Shown here: positions 8,606-16,978 of the stretch, in pieces | Numbering within the stretch: the stretch's first letter is position 1 | Layout: each line of letters opens with the position of its first letter | From: Betaproteobacteria bacterium | GTDB taxonomy: Bacteria > Pseudomonadota > Gammaproteobacteria > Burkholderiales > Casimicrobiaceae | NCBI GenBank assembly: GCA_029884335.1 | Contig: JAOUIA010000042.1 | Coordinates: forward strand, 1 to 33,523 | DNA: 33,523 bases | Direction of reading: 5' to 3' | The notes under the pieces: generated by a model | Told to the model about the DNA's origin: nothing | Database searches by the model: none | The model's input: only the letters and a program-made list of their open reading frames with translations | Translations under genes and position numbers: made by a program

Positions 8606-9382
8606 TTGCCCGCGCCGCTGAAGGTCTTCCTGACCGGCGCGTCGTCGGGCCTCGGCGAGGCGCTCGCGCGCCACTACGCGGCGCAGGGCGCCACGCTCGG
8701 CCTCGTCGCGCGGCGCGCGCCGGAGCTCGCCTCGCTCGCCGCCGCGCTCGCGCCGGCGACGGTGGCGACCTGGGCAGCCGACGTGCGCGACGCGGAAGCC
8801 ATGACGCGCGCCGGCGCCGAGTTCGTGGCCCGCTTCGGCGCGCCGGACGTCGTCATCGGCAACGCCGGCGTCTCGCGCGGCACGCTCACCGACCACGCCG
8901 AGGACCTGCCGGCGTTCCGCAGCGTGCTGGAGACGAACGTGCTCGGTCTCGTGCACACTTTTCACCCGTTCGTCGCGCCGATGGCGGCGGCAGGGAGCGG
9001 CGCGCTGGTGGGCATCGCGAGCGTCGCGGGCTTCCGCGGCCTGCCCGGTTCCGGCGCCTACTGCGCGTCGAAGTCGGCGGCGATCACCTACCTCGAGAGC
9101 CTGCGCGTCGAGCTGCGCGCGCGCGGCGTGGCGGTGCTGACGATCTGCCCGGGCTTCATCGCGACGCCGCTCACCGCGCGCAATCCGTACCCGATGCCGT
9201 TCCTGATCCAGGCCGACGAAGCGGCGCGGCGCATAGCGCGCGCGATCGAGCGCCGCAAGCGCTTCTGCGTCGTGCCGCCCGGCATGGCGGCGCTTTCGGT
9301 GCTGCTTCGCGCGCTCCCGCGGCCGCTCTACGATCGCATCATGCAGAACCGCAAGCGGAAACCGCGGGACAACAGGACGTGA
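8606..9382 (+). CDS. Short-chain dehydrogenase/reductase (SDR)
   Basis: Classical SDR oxidoreductase of 258 residues. It has the NAD(P)-binding TGASSGLG motif near the N-terminus, the structural NAG motif in IGNAGVS, catalytic S139, and the YxxxK pair Y152 and K156. The arginines after the first strand suggest NADP(H) preference, which is inference. The substrate cannot be told from sequence. Start is TTG at 8606, 7 bp after dsbA; no ATG gives an intact Rossmann strand. The C-terminus is basic (NRKRKPRDNRT) with a hydrophobic helix before it, so weak membrane association is possible. It sits in the conserved argS-SPOR-dsbA-SDR block. Confidence 0.85.
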   Translation: MPAPLKVFLTGASSGLGEALARHYAAQGATLGLVARRAPELASLAAALAPATVATWAADVRDAEAMTRAGAEFVARFGAPDVVIGNAGVSRGTLTDHAEDLPAFRSVLETNVLGLVHTFHPFVAPMAAAGSGALVGIASVAGFRGLPGSGAYCASKSAAITYLESLRVELRARGVAVLTICPGFIATPLTARNPYPMPFLIQADEAARRIARAIERRKRFCVVPPGMAALSVLLRALPRPLYDRIMQNRKRKPRDNRT

Positions 9383-9412
9383 CCGGCGGGTCAAGGGACT
9401 GCGGACCGGGGC

Positions 9413-11257
9413 TTAGAGAGGCACGCGGATGCCCACGGTCACTGCGTACGAGTCGCCGTCGTCCTTGCCGGCCGTCGCGGTGCCCATGATGAGCCCGGTG
9501 ACCTGGCCGAACGTCGCCGACGGCGCGCCGAGGTTCATCGCCGCGCCGACGTGGATCAGCGCCCAGTTGTCGTCGGGGCGCGGCGCGGTCAGCGAGTAGC
9601 TGCCGCCGAGGGAGACCGGGCTCGCGGTGATCGTGCGCGCGTCGTCCTCGAACTCGTGTTCCCACGTGACGCGGGCGAACGGGCGCAGCGCGCCGAAGCT
9701 GCCCTGCGCCTGCCAGCCCACGCTCGCCACGAGGCTCTCGCGCTCCTGCCCGGCGTAGGAGAGCGTCGTCGACGAGACCCCGCGCTCCGCGAAGCCGTCG
9801 ACGTCGGCGCGCTGGTAGACGAGCTTGGCGAACGGCCCGTGGTTGACGCTGCCCGCGCGCAGCCAGTAGCCACCGTGCACGCGCACGGCCCAGTGGTCGC
9901 CCGACGTGTCGCCGGACTCGGTGCGCTGCAGCGCACCGAGCGCGATCGTGCGCGACACGCCGCCGTAGTCGAGCGAACCGAACAGCGCGGACGCTCCGGC
10001 GTACCACGGCCCGTGGCCCCAGCCGGCGTAGAGCGTGCCGCCGGTCTCCTCGAGCTTGTGGCTGCCGCCCGAGTAGCCCGCGTCGTAGGTGCTGAAGTTG
10101 AACGCGGCGCCGGCGATCCAGTTGCCGCCGAAGCGCACGTCGGCGCCGACCGACACGGTGTCGACGTCGGCGTCGCCGCGCGCGAAGCCGGCGTCGATGT
10201 CGGCGCGCGCGTAGTCGTAGGCCGCCCACAGGTTGACGCCGCGTTGCGGGTCGTAGGGCGCGTCCATCGCCGACCACATGCGCGCGTCGACGGTCCGGAA
10301 CGTCGCCTGCTCGACGGCGAGCGGGCCCTCGGTCAGCGCGGCGTTGAGCAGCGGGCCTTCGAGATGCGCGGCGACGACGCCGGCGAGGATCTCGAAACCG
10401 GCGCCCGTGGGGTGGACGCCGTCGGCGAACACGTGGGTGCGGTTCGCGTTCGGCGCGACGTAGCTGGACGGGCCGCACAGCAGCGACGGCGTCGCGCCGC
10501 AGGCCGGCGACGTCGTGTTGGCGAAGCCGTAGGCCGCCGGATCGGCGAGGATCTCAGCGAACAGGCGCCACGCGTCGATGCGTATCACGTTGCCGCCGAG
10601 CGCGCCGAGGCCGGCCTGCAGCGTCGCGTTGTAGAGCGCCGTGATCTGGCTGATCTGCGTGGAGGCCGCCGGCCCTCCGGAGAGCCCGAACGGCGTGCGC
10701 CCGATGTCGGGCAGGTTCAGCGCGACGACTACGCGCGCGCCGGCGGCCTGCAGCGTGCCCAGGGCCTGGACGAACTGGCCGGCTGCGGCTGCGACGTTGC
10801 CGGCCGCCTGGGCCAGCGTCACCGCCCCGGCCTGCAGGAGGTCGAGCTGGAAGAAGACGTCGTTCGCGCCGCCCCACATCGAGTGCACCGCGTCCGGATC
10901 CACGCCTCGCGCGATGTACTGCGACACCTGCGTCGCGATGGGCAACGCCGTGCCGGTCGGCGGGCCCGCCGGCACGCCGGGCAAGCCGGTGACCCGCGCG
11001 CCGCCCTGCGCGTATGCGCTGCCGCCCTGGTTGGCCGGCGTGATCGTCAGGCCGTAGCGCGAGCCCAGGATCTGCGACCAGACGGGGTCGGGGTTGGTCG
11101 TGAACCGGCCGAGGCCCGGAGGCAGCGCGGGCGCGAACGCGCCGGGGTCGGAGAGGCTGTCGCCGAAGAAGACGAAGCCGCTCCACTGCGCGGAGGCGCC
11201 GGAGGAGGAGGCGAGCGCCACGGCGCCGGCCAGAAGTGTCTTCGCAAGGGATCGCAC
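9413..11257 (-). CDS. GDSL-family esterase/lipase autotransporter (EstA-like)
   Basis: Surface-displayed serine esterase of about 614 residues. A Sec signal peptide (1-23, ending GASA) leads into a GDSL hydrolase domain with nucleophile S34 in FGDSLSD, N132 in GGANDVF, and D279/H282 in DGVHPTG. Residues from about 340 to the end form an autotransporter beta-barrel rich in alternating aromatic strands (YAGWGHG, WAVRVHGGYW). The last residue is Leu rather than the usual Phe or Trp. GTG 11257 is chosen because GGAAGG lies 4 bases upstream and the signal peptide then starts with MRSLAK; ATG 11275 is the alternative. It converges on the SDR gene and diverges from the FecR-like gene. Confidence 0.88.
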   Translation of the reverse strand: MRSLAKTLLAGAVALASSSGASAQWSGFVFFGDSLSDPGAFAPALPPGLGRFTTNPDPVWSQILGSRYGLTITPANQGGSAYAQGGARVTGLPGVPAGPPTGTALPIATQVSQYIARGVDPDAVHSMWGGANDVFFQLDLLQAGAVTLAQAAGNVAAAAGQFVQALGTLQAAGARVVVALNLPDIGRTPFGLSGGPAASTQISQITALYNATLQAGLGALGGNVIRIDAWRLFAEILADPAAYGFANTTSPACGATPSLLCGPSSYVAPNANRTHVFADGVHPTGAGFEILAGVVAAHLEGPLLNAALTEGPLAVEQATFRTVDARMWSAMDAPYDPQRGVNLWAAYDYARADIDAGFARGDADVDTVSVGADVRFGGNWIAGAAFNFSTYDAGYSGGSHKLEETGGTLYAGWGHGPWYAGASALFGSLDYGGVSRTIALGALQRTESGDTSGDHWAVRVHGGYWLRAGSVNHGPFAKLVYQRADVDGFAERGVSSTTLSYAGQERESLVASVGWQAQGSFGALRPFARVTWEHEFEDDARTITASPVSLGGSYSLTAPRPDDNWALIHVGAAMNLGAPSATFGQVTGLIMGTATAGKDDGDSYAVTVGIRVPL

Positions 11258-11393
11258 GTGGCCTTCCGGAGGCATGGCGCCGAAAGTGCGGCCGGGAAAT
11301 TCTGCATCATCGCTCTTCGGCAACGCCAGTCCCGCCCGGGTCAACGCTGCGGCTCCCCGGGACGTTCTGGTCGATATGAAGGAGCCTCGAGCC

Positions 11394-13394
11394 ATGAGCT
11401 TCCTGCCGAACGCGTTTTTCCTGACGCTCTTCGCGCTGGCCACCGCCGTCCCGGCGGCGGCGCAGGACGACCTCCCGGGCCGCGTCGGCCGGCTTGCGGA
11501 CCTCGCGGGCCGCGTCTACATCTCCGCGGGCGAGCGCGCCGAGGACTGGCTGGACGCGCGGCGCAACGACACCGTCACCGGCGGCGACAACCTCTGGGTG
11601 GCCGGGGACGGCCGCGCGGAGATCGACTACGGCGGCGGGCAGTTCCGCCTCGCCGGCGACACCAACGTGCACATAGCGCGGCTCGACGACGCGATCGTCG
11701 CGCTGTTCGTCGCGCACGGCCGCGCGATCCTGCGCGTGCGCGTGCTCGAGCCGGGCGAGGCCGCGCGCGTGGACACGCCGAACACGCAGATCGCGCTGAC
11801 CCGCCCCGGCCTCTACCGGATCGACGTGAGCCCCGACCGCACGCGCACCGAGCTGGTCGTGCGCGAGGGCGAGGCGATGGCATCGTTCGCCACCGGCGTG
11901 CAGCAGGTGCTGCCCGGGCAGACCGCGCTGCTCGAAGGCGCGGAGCCGGCGCAGGCGAGCGTGCGCAACGGCTTCTTCGTCGACGGGTTCGACACCTGGA
12001 GCGCGGAGCGCGACCGCCGCTACGAGCGCTCGCGCTCGGCCACGTACGTCTCGCCGCAGATGATCGGCTACGCCGACCTCGACGAGTACGGGCGCTGGGA
12101 GAGCGCGCCCGAGTACGGGATGCTGTGGTATCCGGCCGGGGTGGTCGCCGACTGGGCGCCGTATCGCTACGGGCGCTGGTCGTGGGTCGCCGGCTGGGGC
12201 TGGACGTGGGTCGACGACGCGCCGTGGGGCTACGCGCCGTTCCACTACGGCCGCTGGGTCCACCACCACGGCCGCTGGGGATGGGCGCCGGGCGGCCACG
12301 TGGCGCGGCCTGTGTGGTCGCCCGCGATGGTCGCGTGGTTCGGCGGCTCGGGATGGTCGGCGTCGGTGACGTTCGGCGCGCCGGTCTACGGGTGGGTCCC
12401 GCTCGCCTGGGGCGAGCCGTTCATCCCGTGGTGGGGCCGCTGCTCGCAGCGCTGCTGGACGCTCTACAACCGTCCCTACGCGGTGAACCTCGCGGAGCGC
12501 CCGAACTCGCCGCCGACGCGCTATCGCCACTGGTCTTCCCCCGGCGGCGCCACCGCGGTGCCCGGAGCAACGTTCACGGGCCGTCGCCCGGTGAACTCCC
12601 AGCTCGTCGATCCGCGGCCCCACCTCGGAACCATGGCCCCTGTCCTGGTCCAGGCACCGCCGGTCGAACGGCCGGTGCGCGGGACGCCCGGTGCCCGTCC
12701 GCCCGGGGCGCCTCCTCCGGCGGCCGCGTTCCAGACCAGGCCGATGCGCCTGCCGACGGCAGTGCCGTCGGCGGAACGTGCCCCGGCCATGGGCGGGCAG
12801 GCGAGCGCGGTCCAGGGGCCGCAGCCCGCGGTTCGTCCGCCTGCCCGCGCGCCGGCTGCGCCCGGCACCTGGGGCCCGACCACCGGGCAATCCGCCCCGC
12901 AAGCGGGTCGTCCCGCGCTCCAGGGCCGCAGCCAACCCCCCGCCGCGGACGCATCGATGTCCCCGGGTGCCAGTGCGCCGCCCCCGGCCACCGGCACCAT
13001 CCGCCGCGAAGCCAGGCCGCAGCAGGGGGCCGCATCGGGTCGCAGCGAGCCGAAGCCGCCGCCAGGCGCGGGCCAGGCGCGTCCGGATTCGCGGGCGCCG
13101 GCTCCGTCGATGGGATCGTCCCCGCCGCGCCCGCCTTCGCCGGCACCGCAGGGCAGCGCCCCCCTGCCGCAGGCTGCACCACCGGTCCCCCGCGGCGTGC
13201 CCCCCGCCGCACAGCCCGGGGGATCCGTCGGCGGCCCCGTTGCGCCGCGCGCGGTGCCGGGCGGGCAGCCCCCGCAGCAGGTCCAGCCCGCGCCGCCGCA
13301 GGCGCCGCGAGCTCCCGCGCCCGTCGCGAAGGACGGGGGCATGTCCGGCGAGGCGCCGCCCGGCCGGGCGGCGCCGAAGGAGCAGGCGCGCTAG
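11394..13394 (+). CDS. Exported FecR-domain protein with Trp-rich (DUF6600-type) core and Pro-rich tail
   Basis: A 666-residue exported protein of unknown function. A Sec signal peptide (1-23, AVPAAAQ) precedes a FecR-like beta-rich region at about 30-160 (AGRVYISAG, then VDTPNTQIALTRPGLYRI). Residues 225-360 are packed with Trp, Tyr and Gly in repeats such as YGRWSWV, GWGWTWV and HYGRW, typical of DUF6600 proteins. From about 395 the chain is low-complexity Pro/Ala/Gln-rich. AAGGAG at 11379-11384 selects the ATG at 11394. There is no sigma/anti-sigma partner beside it, so the FecR-like part probably does not act in iron signalling; a cell-envelope role is inferred. It ends 8 bp from the convergent phaC. 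Confidence 0.75.
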   Translation: MSFLPNAFFLTLFALATAVPAAAQDDLPGRVGRLADLAGRVYISAGERAEDWLDARRNDTVTGGDNLWVAGDGRAEIDYGGGQFRLAGDTNVHIARLDDAIVALFVAHGRAILRVRVLEPGEAARVDTPNTQIALTRPGLYRIDVSPDRTRTELVVREGEAMASFATGVQQVLPGQTALLEGAEPAQASVRNGFFVDGFDTWSAERDRRYERSRSATYVSPQMIGYADLDEYGRWESAPEYGMLWYPAGVVADWAPYRYGRWSWVAGWGWTWVDDAPWGYAPFHYGRWVHHHGRWGWAPGGHVARPVWSPAMVAWFGGSGWSASVTFGAPVYGWVPLAWGEPFIPWWGRCSQRCWTLYNRPYAVNLAERPNSPPTRYRHWSSPGGATAVPGATFTGRRPVNSQLVDPRPHLGTMAPVLVQAPPVERPVRGTPGARPPGAPPPAAAFQTRPMRLPTAVPSAERAPAMGGQASAVQGPQPAVRPPARAPAAPGTWGPTTGQSAPQAGRPALQGRSQPPAADASMSPGASAPPPATGTIRREARPQQGAASGRSEPKPPPGAGQARPDSRAPAPSMGSSPPRPPSPAPQGSAPLPQAAPPVPRGVPPAAQPGGSVGGPVAPRAVPGGQPPQQVQPAPPQAPRAPAPVAKDGGMSGEAPPGRAAPKEQAR

Positions 13395-13402
13395 GTGGCT
13401 GA

Positions 13403-15232
13403 CTACGTGTCGGCGCGCATCCGGACGTAGGTGCCGGGCGCGTCGCCGAGCGCCTTGAGGCCGCCCTTCCCCGGGATGCGCGCGGCGACCTGCTTGCCGC
13501 CGTGGGCGGCGACCCACTTCGTCCAGTCGGGCCACCACGAGCCCTCGTGCTGGGCCGCGGTCGCGAGCCACTGGTCCGGCGTCGACGGCAGCGCCGCGTT
13601 CGTCCAGTAGCAGTACTTCGCCGCCGCAGGCGGATTGATCATGCCGGCGATGTGGCCCGAGCCCGACAGCACGAAGCGGGTCTTGCCCGACATCGCCTTC
13701 GGCCCGTAGTAGGTGGCCTTCCACGGCGCGATGTGGTCCTCGATCGCCGACGCGAAGTAGGTGGGCACCGTCACCTTCGCAAGGTCGATCGGCGTGTCGC
13801 ACAGCGTGATGCCGCCGGGCTTCGCCAGCCGGTTCTCCATGTACATGTTGCGCAGGTAGAAGCTGTGCATGCGCGCGGGCATGCGCGTGGCGTCGCCGTT
13901 CCAGTGCAGGAGGTCGAACGGGAACGGGTCGCGGCCGAGCAGGTAGTTGTTGATGACGAACGACCAGATGAGGTCGTTGGCGCGCAGCATGTTGAACGTG
14001 TTGGCCATCTCGCTGCCCTCGAGGTAGCCGCGCCCCTCCATCTTGCGCTCGAGCGAGGCGACCTGCGCCTCGTCGATGAACACCTCCAGTTCGCCGGTGG
14101 CCCGGAAGTCGATCAGCGAGGTCATGAACGTCGCGCTGACGATGCGCCTGTCCCGGCGCGCCGCCATGTGGCCGAGCGTCGCGGCGAGCAGCGTGCCGCC
14201 GAGGCAGTAGCCGAGCGCGTTCACCTCGCGCTCGCCGGTGGCCTCGGCGATCGCGTCCAGGGCGGCGAGCGTCCCGTCCGCGAGGTAGCGGTCGAAGCCC
14301 GCGTCGGCGAGCCTGGCGTCGGGATTGACCCACGAGACGATGAACGTGGTCATGCCCTGGTCGGTGCACCACTTCACGAACGAGTTCTTCTCGCGCAGGT
14401 CGAGGATGTAGAACTTGTTGATCCACGGCGGCACGACGAGCAGCGGCCGCTTCGCGACCTTCGCCGTCGTCGGCGCGTACTGGATGAGCTCCATCAGCTC
14501 GTTGCGGTACACGACCTTGCCGGGCGTGGTCGCGATGTTGACGCCGAGCTCGAAGGCCTTCGGGTCGGTCATCGAGATCTTGAGCTGGCCGTTGCCGCGC
14601 TCGATGTCGTCGAGCAGGTTGTGCAGGCCGCGCACGAGGTTCTGCCCGCCGGTGGCGACCGTCTCGCGGAACACCTCGGGGTTGGTCAGCGCGAAGTTCG
14701 ACGGCGCCAGCGCGTCGATGTACTGGCGCGTGTAGAAGTCGACCTTGCGCCGCGTCTTGTCGTCGAGGCCCTCGACGCTGGCGACCTGGCCGTGCATCCA
14801 GCGGGCGGTGATGAGGTAGGACTGCTTGACGAAGTCGAACAGCACGTGCTGCTCCCAGTCCTCGTGCCGGAAGCGCTTGTCGCTCTTCGACGGGGCGGCC
14901 ACCGGGGCCGCCGGCGCGCCCATCATCTTCATGAGCGACGACTGCCACAGGTTCATGTAGTCCCACCACAGCGTCATCTGCGACTCGGCGAGCTTCACCG
15001 GGTTCGCCATCAGCTGCGCGGCGAGCTCGAGGAACGCCTTGCCGATGCCCAGCTCGTCGGCGAGCATGCTCTTGCCCGACGCGGCCTGCTTGGTGGCGAA
15101 CTCGCCGATCAGCTTCGCGCTCTTCTCGGCGGCGGAGGCGAGGCTGCGGGCGAGCGCGACGGGGTCGTAGCCCCGGGCCGCTTCCTCGGCGGGCGCGGGC
15201 GGGGAGGTCTTGGCGGCGGTCTTGGCGGTCAT
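13403..15232 (-). CDS. phaC: Class I poly(3-hydroxyalkanoate) synthase
   Basis: Polymerises (R)-3-hydroxyacyl-CoA, chiefly 3-hydroxybutyryl-CoA, into PHA granules. The 609-residue protein has an N-terminal PhaC domain and an alpha/beta-hydrolase fold with the lipase-like box GYCLGG (C343), D499 in EDHIAPW and H527 in GSGHIAGMINPP; the D-to-H spacing of 28 equals that of the Cupriavidus enzyme. ATG 15232 (MTAKTAAK) is preferred to a start 10 codons earlier. No phaA, phaB or phaR is adjacent, though a thiolase of the phaA/atoB type lies at 18936. It follows the MBL-fold gene on the same strand after 65 bp, so the two may be co-transcribed. Confidence 0.94.
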   Translation of the reverse strand: MTAKTAAKTSPPAPAEEAARGYDPVALARSLASAAEKSAKLIGEFATKQAASGKSMLADELGIGKAFLELAAQLMANPVKLAESQMTLWWDYMNLWQSSLMKMMGAPAAPVAAPSKSDKRFRHEDWEQHVLFDFVKQSYLITARWMHGQVASVEGLDDKTRRKVDFYTRQYIDALAPSNFALTNPEVFRETVATGGQNLVRGLHNLLDDIERGNGQLKISMTDPKAFELGVNIATTPGKVVYRNELMELIQYAPTTAKVAKRPLLVVPPWINKFYILDLREKNSFVKWCTDQGMTTFIVSWVNPDARLADAGFDRYLADGTLAALDAIAEATGEREVNALGYCLGGTLLAATLGHMAARRDRRIVSATFMTSLIDFRATGELEVFIDEAQVASLERKMEGRGYLEGSEMANTFNMLRANDLIWSFVINNYLLGRDPFPFDLLHWNGDATRMPARMHSFYLRNMYMENRLAKPGGITLCDTPIDLAKVTVPTYFASAIEDHIAPWKATYYGPKAMSGKTRFVLSGSGHIAGMINPPAAAKYCYWTNAALPSTPDQWLATAAQHEGSWWPDWTKWVAAHGGKQVAARIPGKGGLKALGDAPGTYVRMRADT

Positions 15233-15297
15233 GGCGGGCTGGGCGTGCGGATCCAACCGCACATTCTATGCTGCGCCGCGGCGGGGCGCCGCCCCCG

Positions 15298-16332
15298 CTA
15301 GTTCGTCGCGAAGCGGACCGTGCCGTCGGGCGCCATCGCGCGCATCACGCGCCCGGCGGCCGCGAGGTGGTTGAGGTGCGCGATCGCCTCGCCGATGGCG
15401 AAGAAGCGCTGCTGCATGTCGAGCTCGCGGCGGAACAGCAACGGCACGACGTCCGCCGCGCTCACCGGGGCGCCGGCGCCCGCGATGGCCTCCTCGAGCT
15501 CGGCCAGCCGCGCCGCGTGGTGCTCGTGCAGGGCGGCGACGCGGGCGGCGATCCCGCGAAACGGCAGGCCGTGCGAAGGCAGCACCAGCGTGCGCTCGGG
15601 CAGGGCCGCGAAGGCGTCGAGCGACCCGAGGAAGCGCGCGAGCGGGTCCGCGAGCGCTTCGGCCGGCCACACGCTCACGTTCGTGCTGATGCGCGGCAGC
15701 AGCATGTCGCCGCTCACCAGGACGTCGTGCGCGGCGGCGTGGAGCGCCGCGTGCTCGGGCGAGTGCCCGTAGCCGGCGATCACGCGCGCCTCGAGCGCGC
15801 CCACCCGCAGCCGCTCGCCGGCGTAGATGCGTGCGAAGCGCCGCGGCAGCTCCGGAACCCCGCGCCTGTACGCGTTGCCGCGAGCACCCAGCGCCGCGAG
15901 GTGCTCGTCGTCCACGCCGTGCGAGCGGAACAGCGCGACCGTATCGGCGAGCGCGTAGCCCGAGCTCTGCGCGTGGATGGCGTGGCCGGTCAGGAACTCC
16001 GCCATCGTCATGTGCACGTCGACGCCGCAGCGCGAGGCCAGCCACGCGGCGTTGCCCGCGTGGTCGGGGTGATAGTGCGTGACGACGATGCGCTCGAGCG
16101 GCCTGCCGGCGAGCGCGCGCTCGAAGTGCCGCTCCCACAGCGCGCGCGTGGCCGGGTCGCCGAGCCCGGTGTCGATCAGCGTCCAGCCGGGCGCGCCCTC
16201 GACCAGCCACAGGTTGATGTGGTCGAGCGCGAAGGGCAGCGGCATGCGCAGCCAGTGCACGCCGGGGGCGACCTCGCGCGTGGCGCCTGGCGGCGGAGGG
16301 GCGTCGAACGGGAACGTGAGGGCGCTGGACAT
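15298..16332 (-). CDS. Metallo-beta-lactamase-fold hydrolase
   Basis: A 344-residue protein of the MBL superfamily. The zinc-binding motif is H86-Y-H88-P-D90-H91, with further candidate ligands in GHSPEH and SGDMLL and a late SHG. A C-terminal helical extension (from about 255) resembles the winged-helix tail of the LACTB2/glyoxalase-II-like group. The substrate is unknown; thioesters or phosphodiesters are possible for the fold. ATG 16332 (MSSALTFPF) is chosen because the upstream extension is only Arg-rich filler. Divergent from liuR across 105 bp and just upstream of phaC on the same strand, so a link with acyl-CoA or PHA metabolism is conceivable but not shown. Confidence 0.8.
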   Translation of the reverse strand: MSSALTFPFDAPPPPGATREVAPGVHWLRMPLPFALDHINLWLVEGAPGWTLIDTGLGDPATRALWERHFERALAGRPLERIVVTHYHPDHAGNAAWLASRCGVDVHMTMAEFLTGHAIHAQSSGYALADTVALFRSHGVDDEHLAALGARGNAYRRGVPELPRRFARIYAGERLRVGALEARVIAGYGHSPEHAALHAAAHDVLVSGDMLLPRISTNVSVWPAEALADPLARFLGSLDAFAALPERTLVLPSHGLPFRGIAARVAALHEHHAARLAELEEAIAGAGAPVSAADVVPLLFRRELDMQQRFFAIGEAIAHLNHLAAAGRVMRAMAPDGTVRFATN

Positions 16333-16437
16333 GCGGGGCGGAGTGCCGCGGCGCGCGCCGCGGAGGCGCGCGAGGGAACGCCGATGCTCGCGGGCGGAGC
16401 GCGGCGCTGTCAAGCGGTTGTGCTATGTTCGGCCGCG

Positions 16438-16908
16438 ATGACGACGCGTCGCTCCGCACCGCCGCGCGCCGCCGGCGTGTCCGCCGCGAAGGCGCCGGCC
16501 GCCTATCCGATCTCGGCGCTGGCCCGCGAGTTCGCGCTCACCACGCGCGCGATCCGGTTCTACGAGGACTGCGGGCTCATCACGCCCGCCCGCGTGGGCG
16601 GCGCGCGCGTCTACGGCGAGCGCGAGCGGGTGCGCATCAAGCTGATCCTGCGCGGCAAGCGCCTTGGCCTCTCGCTCGCCGAGATCGCCGAGATCCTCGA
16701 CCTCTACGAGGTGTCGCGCAACGAGCGCGCGCAGCTCGAGAAGTTCCTCGTCGTGCTCGCCGACCGCCGCGCCCGCCTGCTGCAGCAGAAGGAGGACATC
16801 GACGCCACGCTCGCCGAGATCGCGGGCGTCGAGCGCGAGTGCCGGCGACTGCTCAAGGAGGCCGCCGCCGAGCGGGAGGCCGGGCGGCCGGCCCGGGTGC
16901 GGGGTTGA
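16438..16908 (+). CDS. liuR: MerR-family regulator of leucine degradation (LiuR)
   Basis: A 156-residue MerR-type repressor/activator. The winged helix-turn-helix spans about 22-92 (YPISALAREF, then TTRAIRFYEDCGLI and GLSLAEI), and a long coiled-coil dimerisation helix follows (about 95-147). It lacks the cysteines of metal-sensing MerR proteins. LiuR proteins of proteobacteria control leucine/isovalerate genes, and the genes that follow are exactly those. The ATG at 16438 gives a 20-residue basic leader before the HTH. Its final codons and stop lie inside the probable operator (16903-16928). No convincing promoter is seen upstream. Confidence 0.88.
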   Translation: MTTRRSAPPRAAGVSAAKAPAAYPISALAREFALTTRAIRFYEDCGLITPARVGGARVYGERERVRIKLILRGKRLGLSLAEIAEILDLYEVSRNERAQLEKFLVVLADRRARLLQQKEDIDATLAEIAGVERECRRLLKEAAAEREAGRPARVRG

Positions 16909-16928
16909 CGTTTACGTAAACGTCAACC
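16903..16928. promoter_or_regulatory. Probable LiuR operator (perfect 26-bp palindrome)
   Basis: A perfect palindrome with half-site GGTTGACGTTTAC and its mirror, centred between 16915 and 16916. The core TTTACGTAAACG agrees with the LiuR motif as I remember it from comparative genomics of proteobacterial leucine degradation. It overlaps the liuR stop codon (TGA, 16906-16908) and lies across the -35/-10 spacer of the promoter below, as expected for a MerR-family site. I see no second copy in the window. Confidence 0.85.
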
Positions 16929-16933
16929 AGAAT
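16905..16933 (+). promoter_or_regulatory. Promoter of the liu operon
   Basis: -35 TTGACG (16905-16910, five of six consensus bases) and -10 CAGAAT (16928-16933, four of six) are separated by 17 bp. The palindromic operator covers the -35 box and the spacer. The first gene served starts at 16979, giving a leader of about 40 bases. Confidence 0.6.
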
Positions 16934-16978
16934 CGGCCTCCCGGGCGGCCTTCCCGCCGCCGTTCCCGGCCTTCCGCC

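Noticed and set aside
9551-13402. Very long + strand open frame of 1283 codons
   Set aside because: Its first part runs antisense to the esterase autotransporter and the rest lies out of frame over the FecR-like gene. Its composition (Arg/Ala/Gly-rich) is that of a high-G+C shadow frame.
16424-16429. TATGTT as -10 box for liuR
   Set aside because: No acceptable -35 hexamer at the right distance, so I did not list it.
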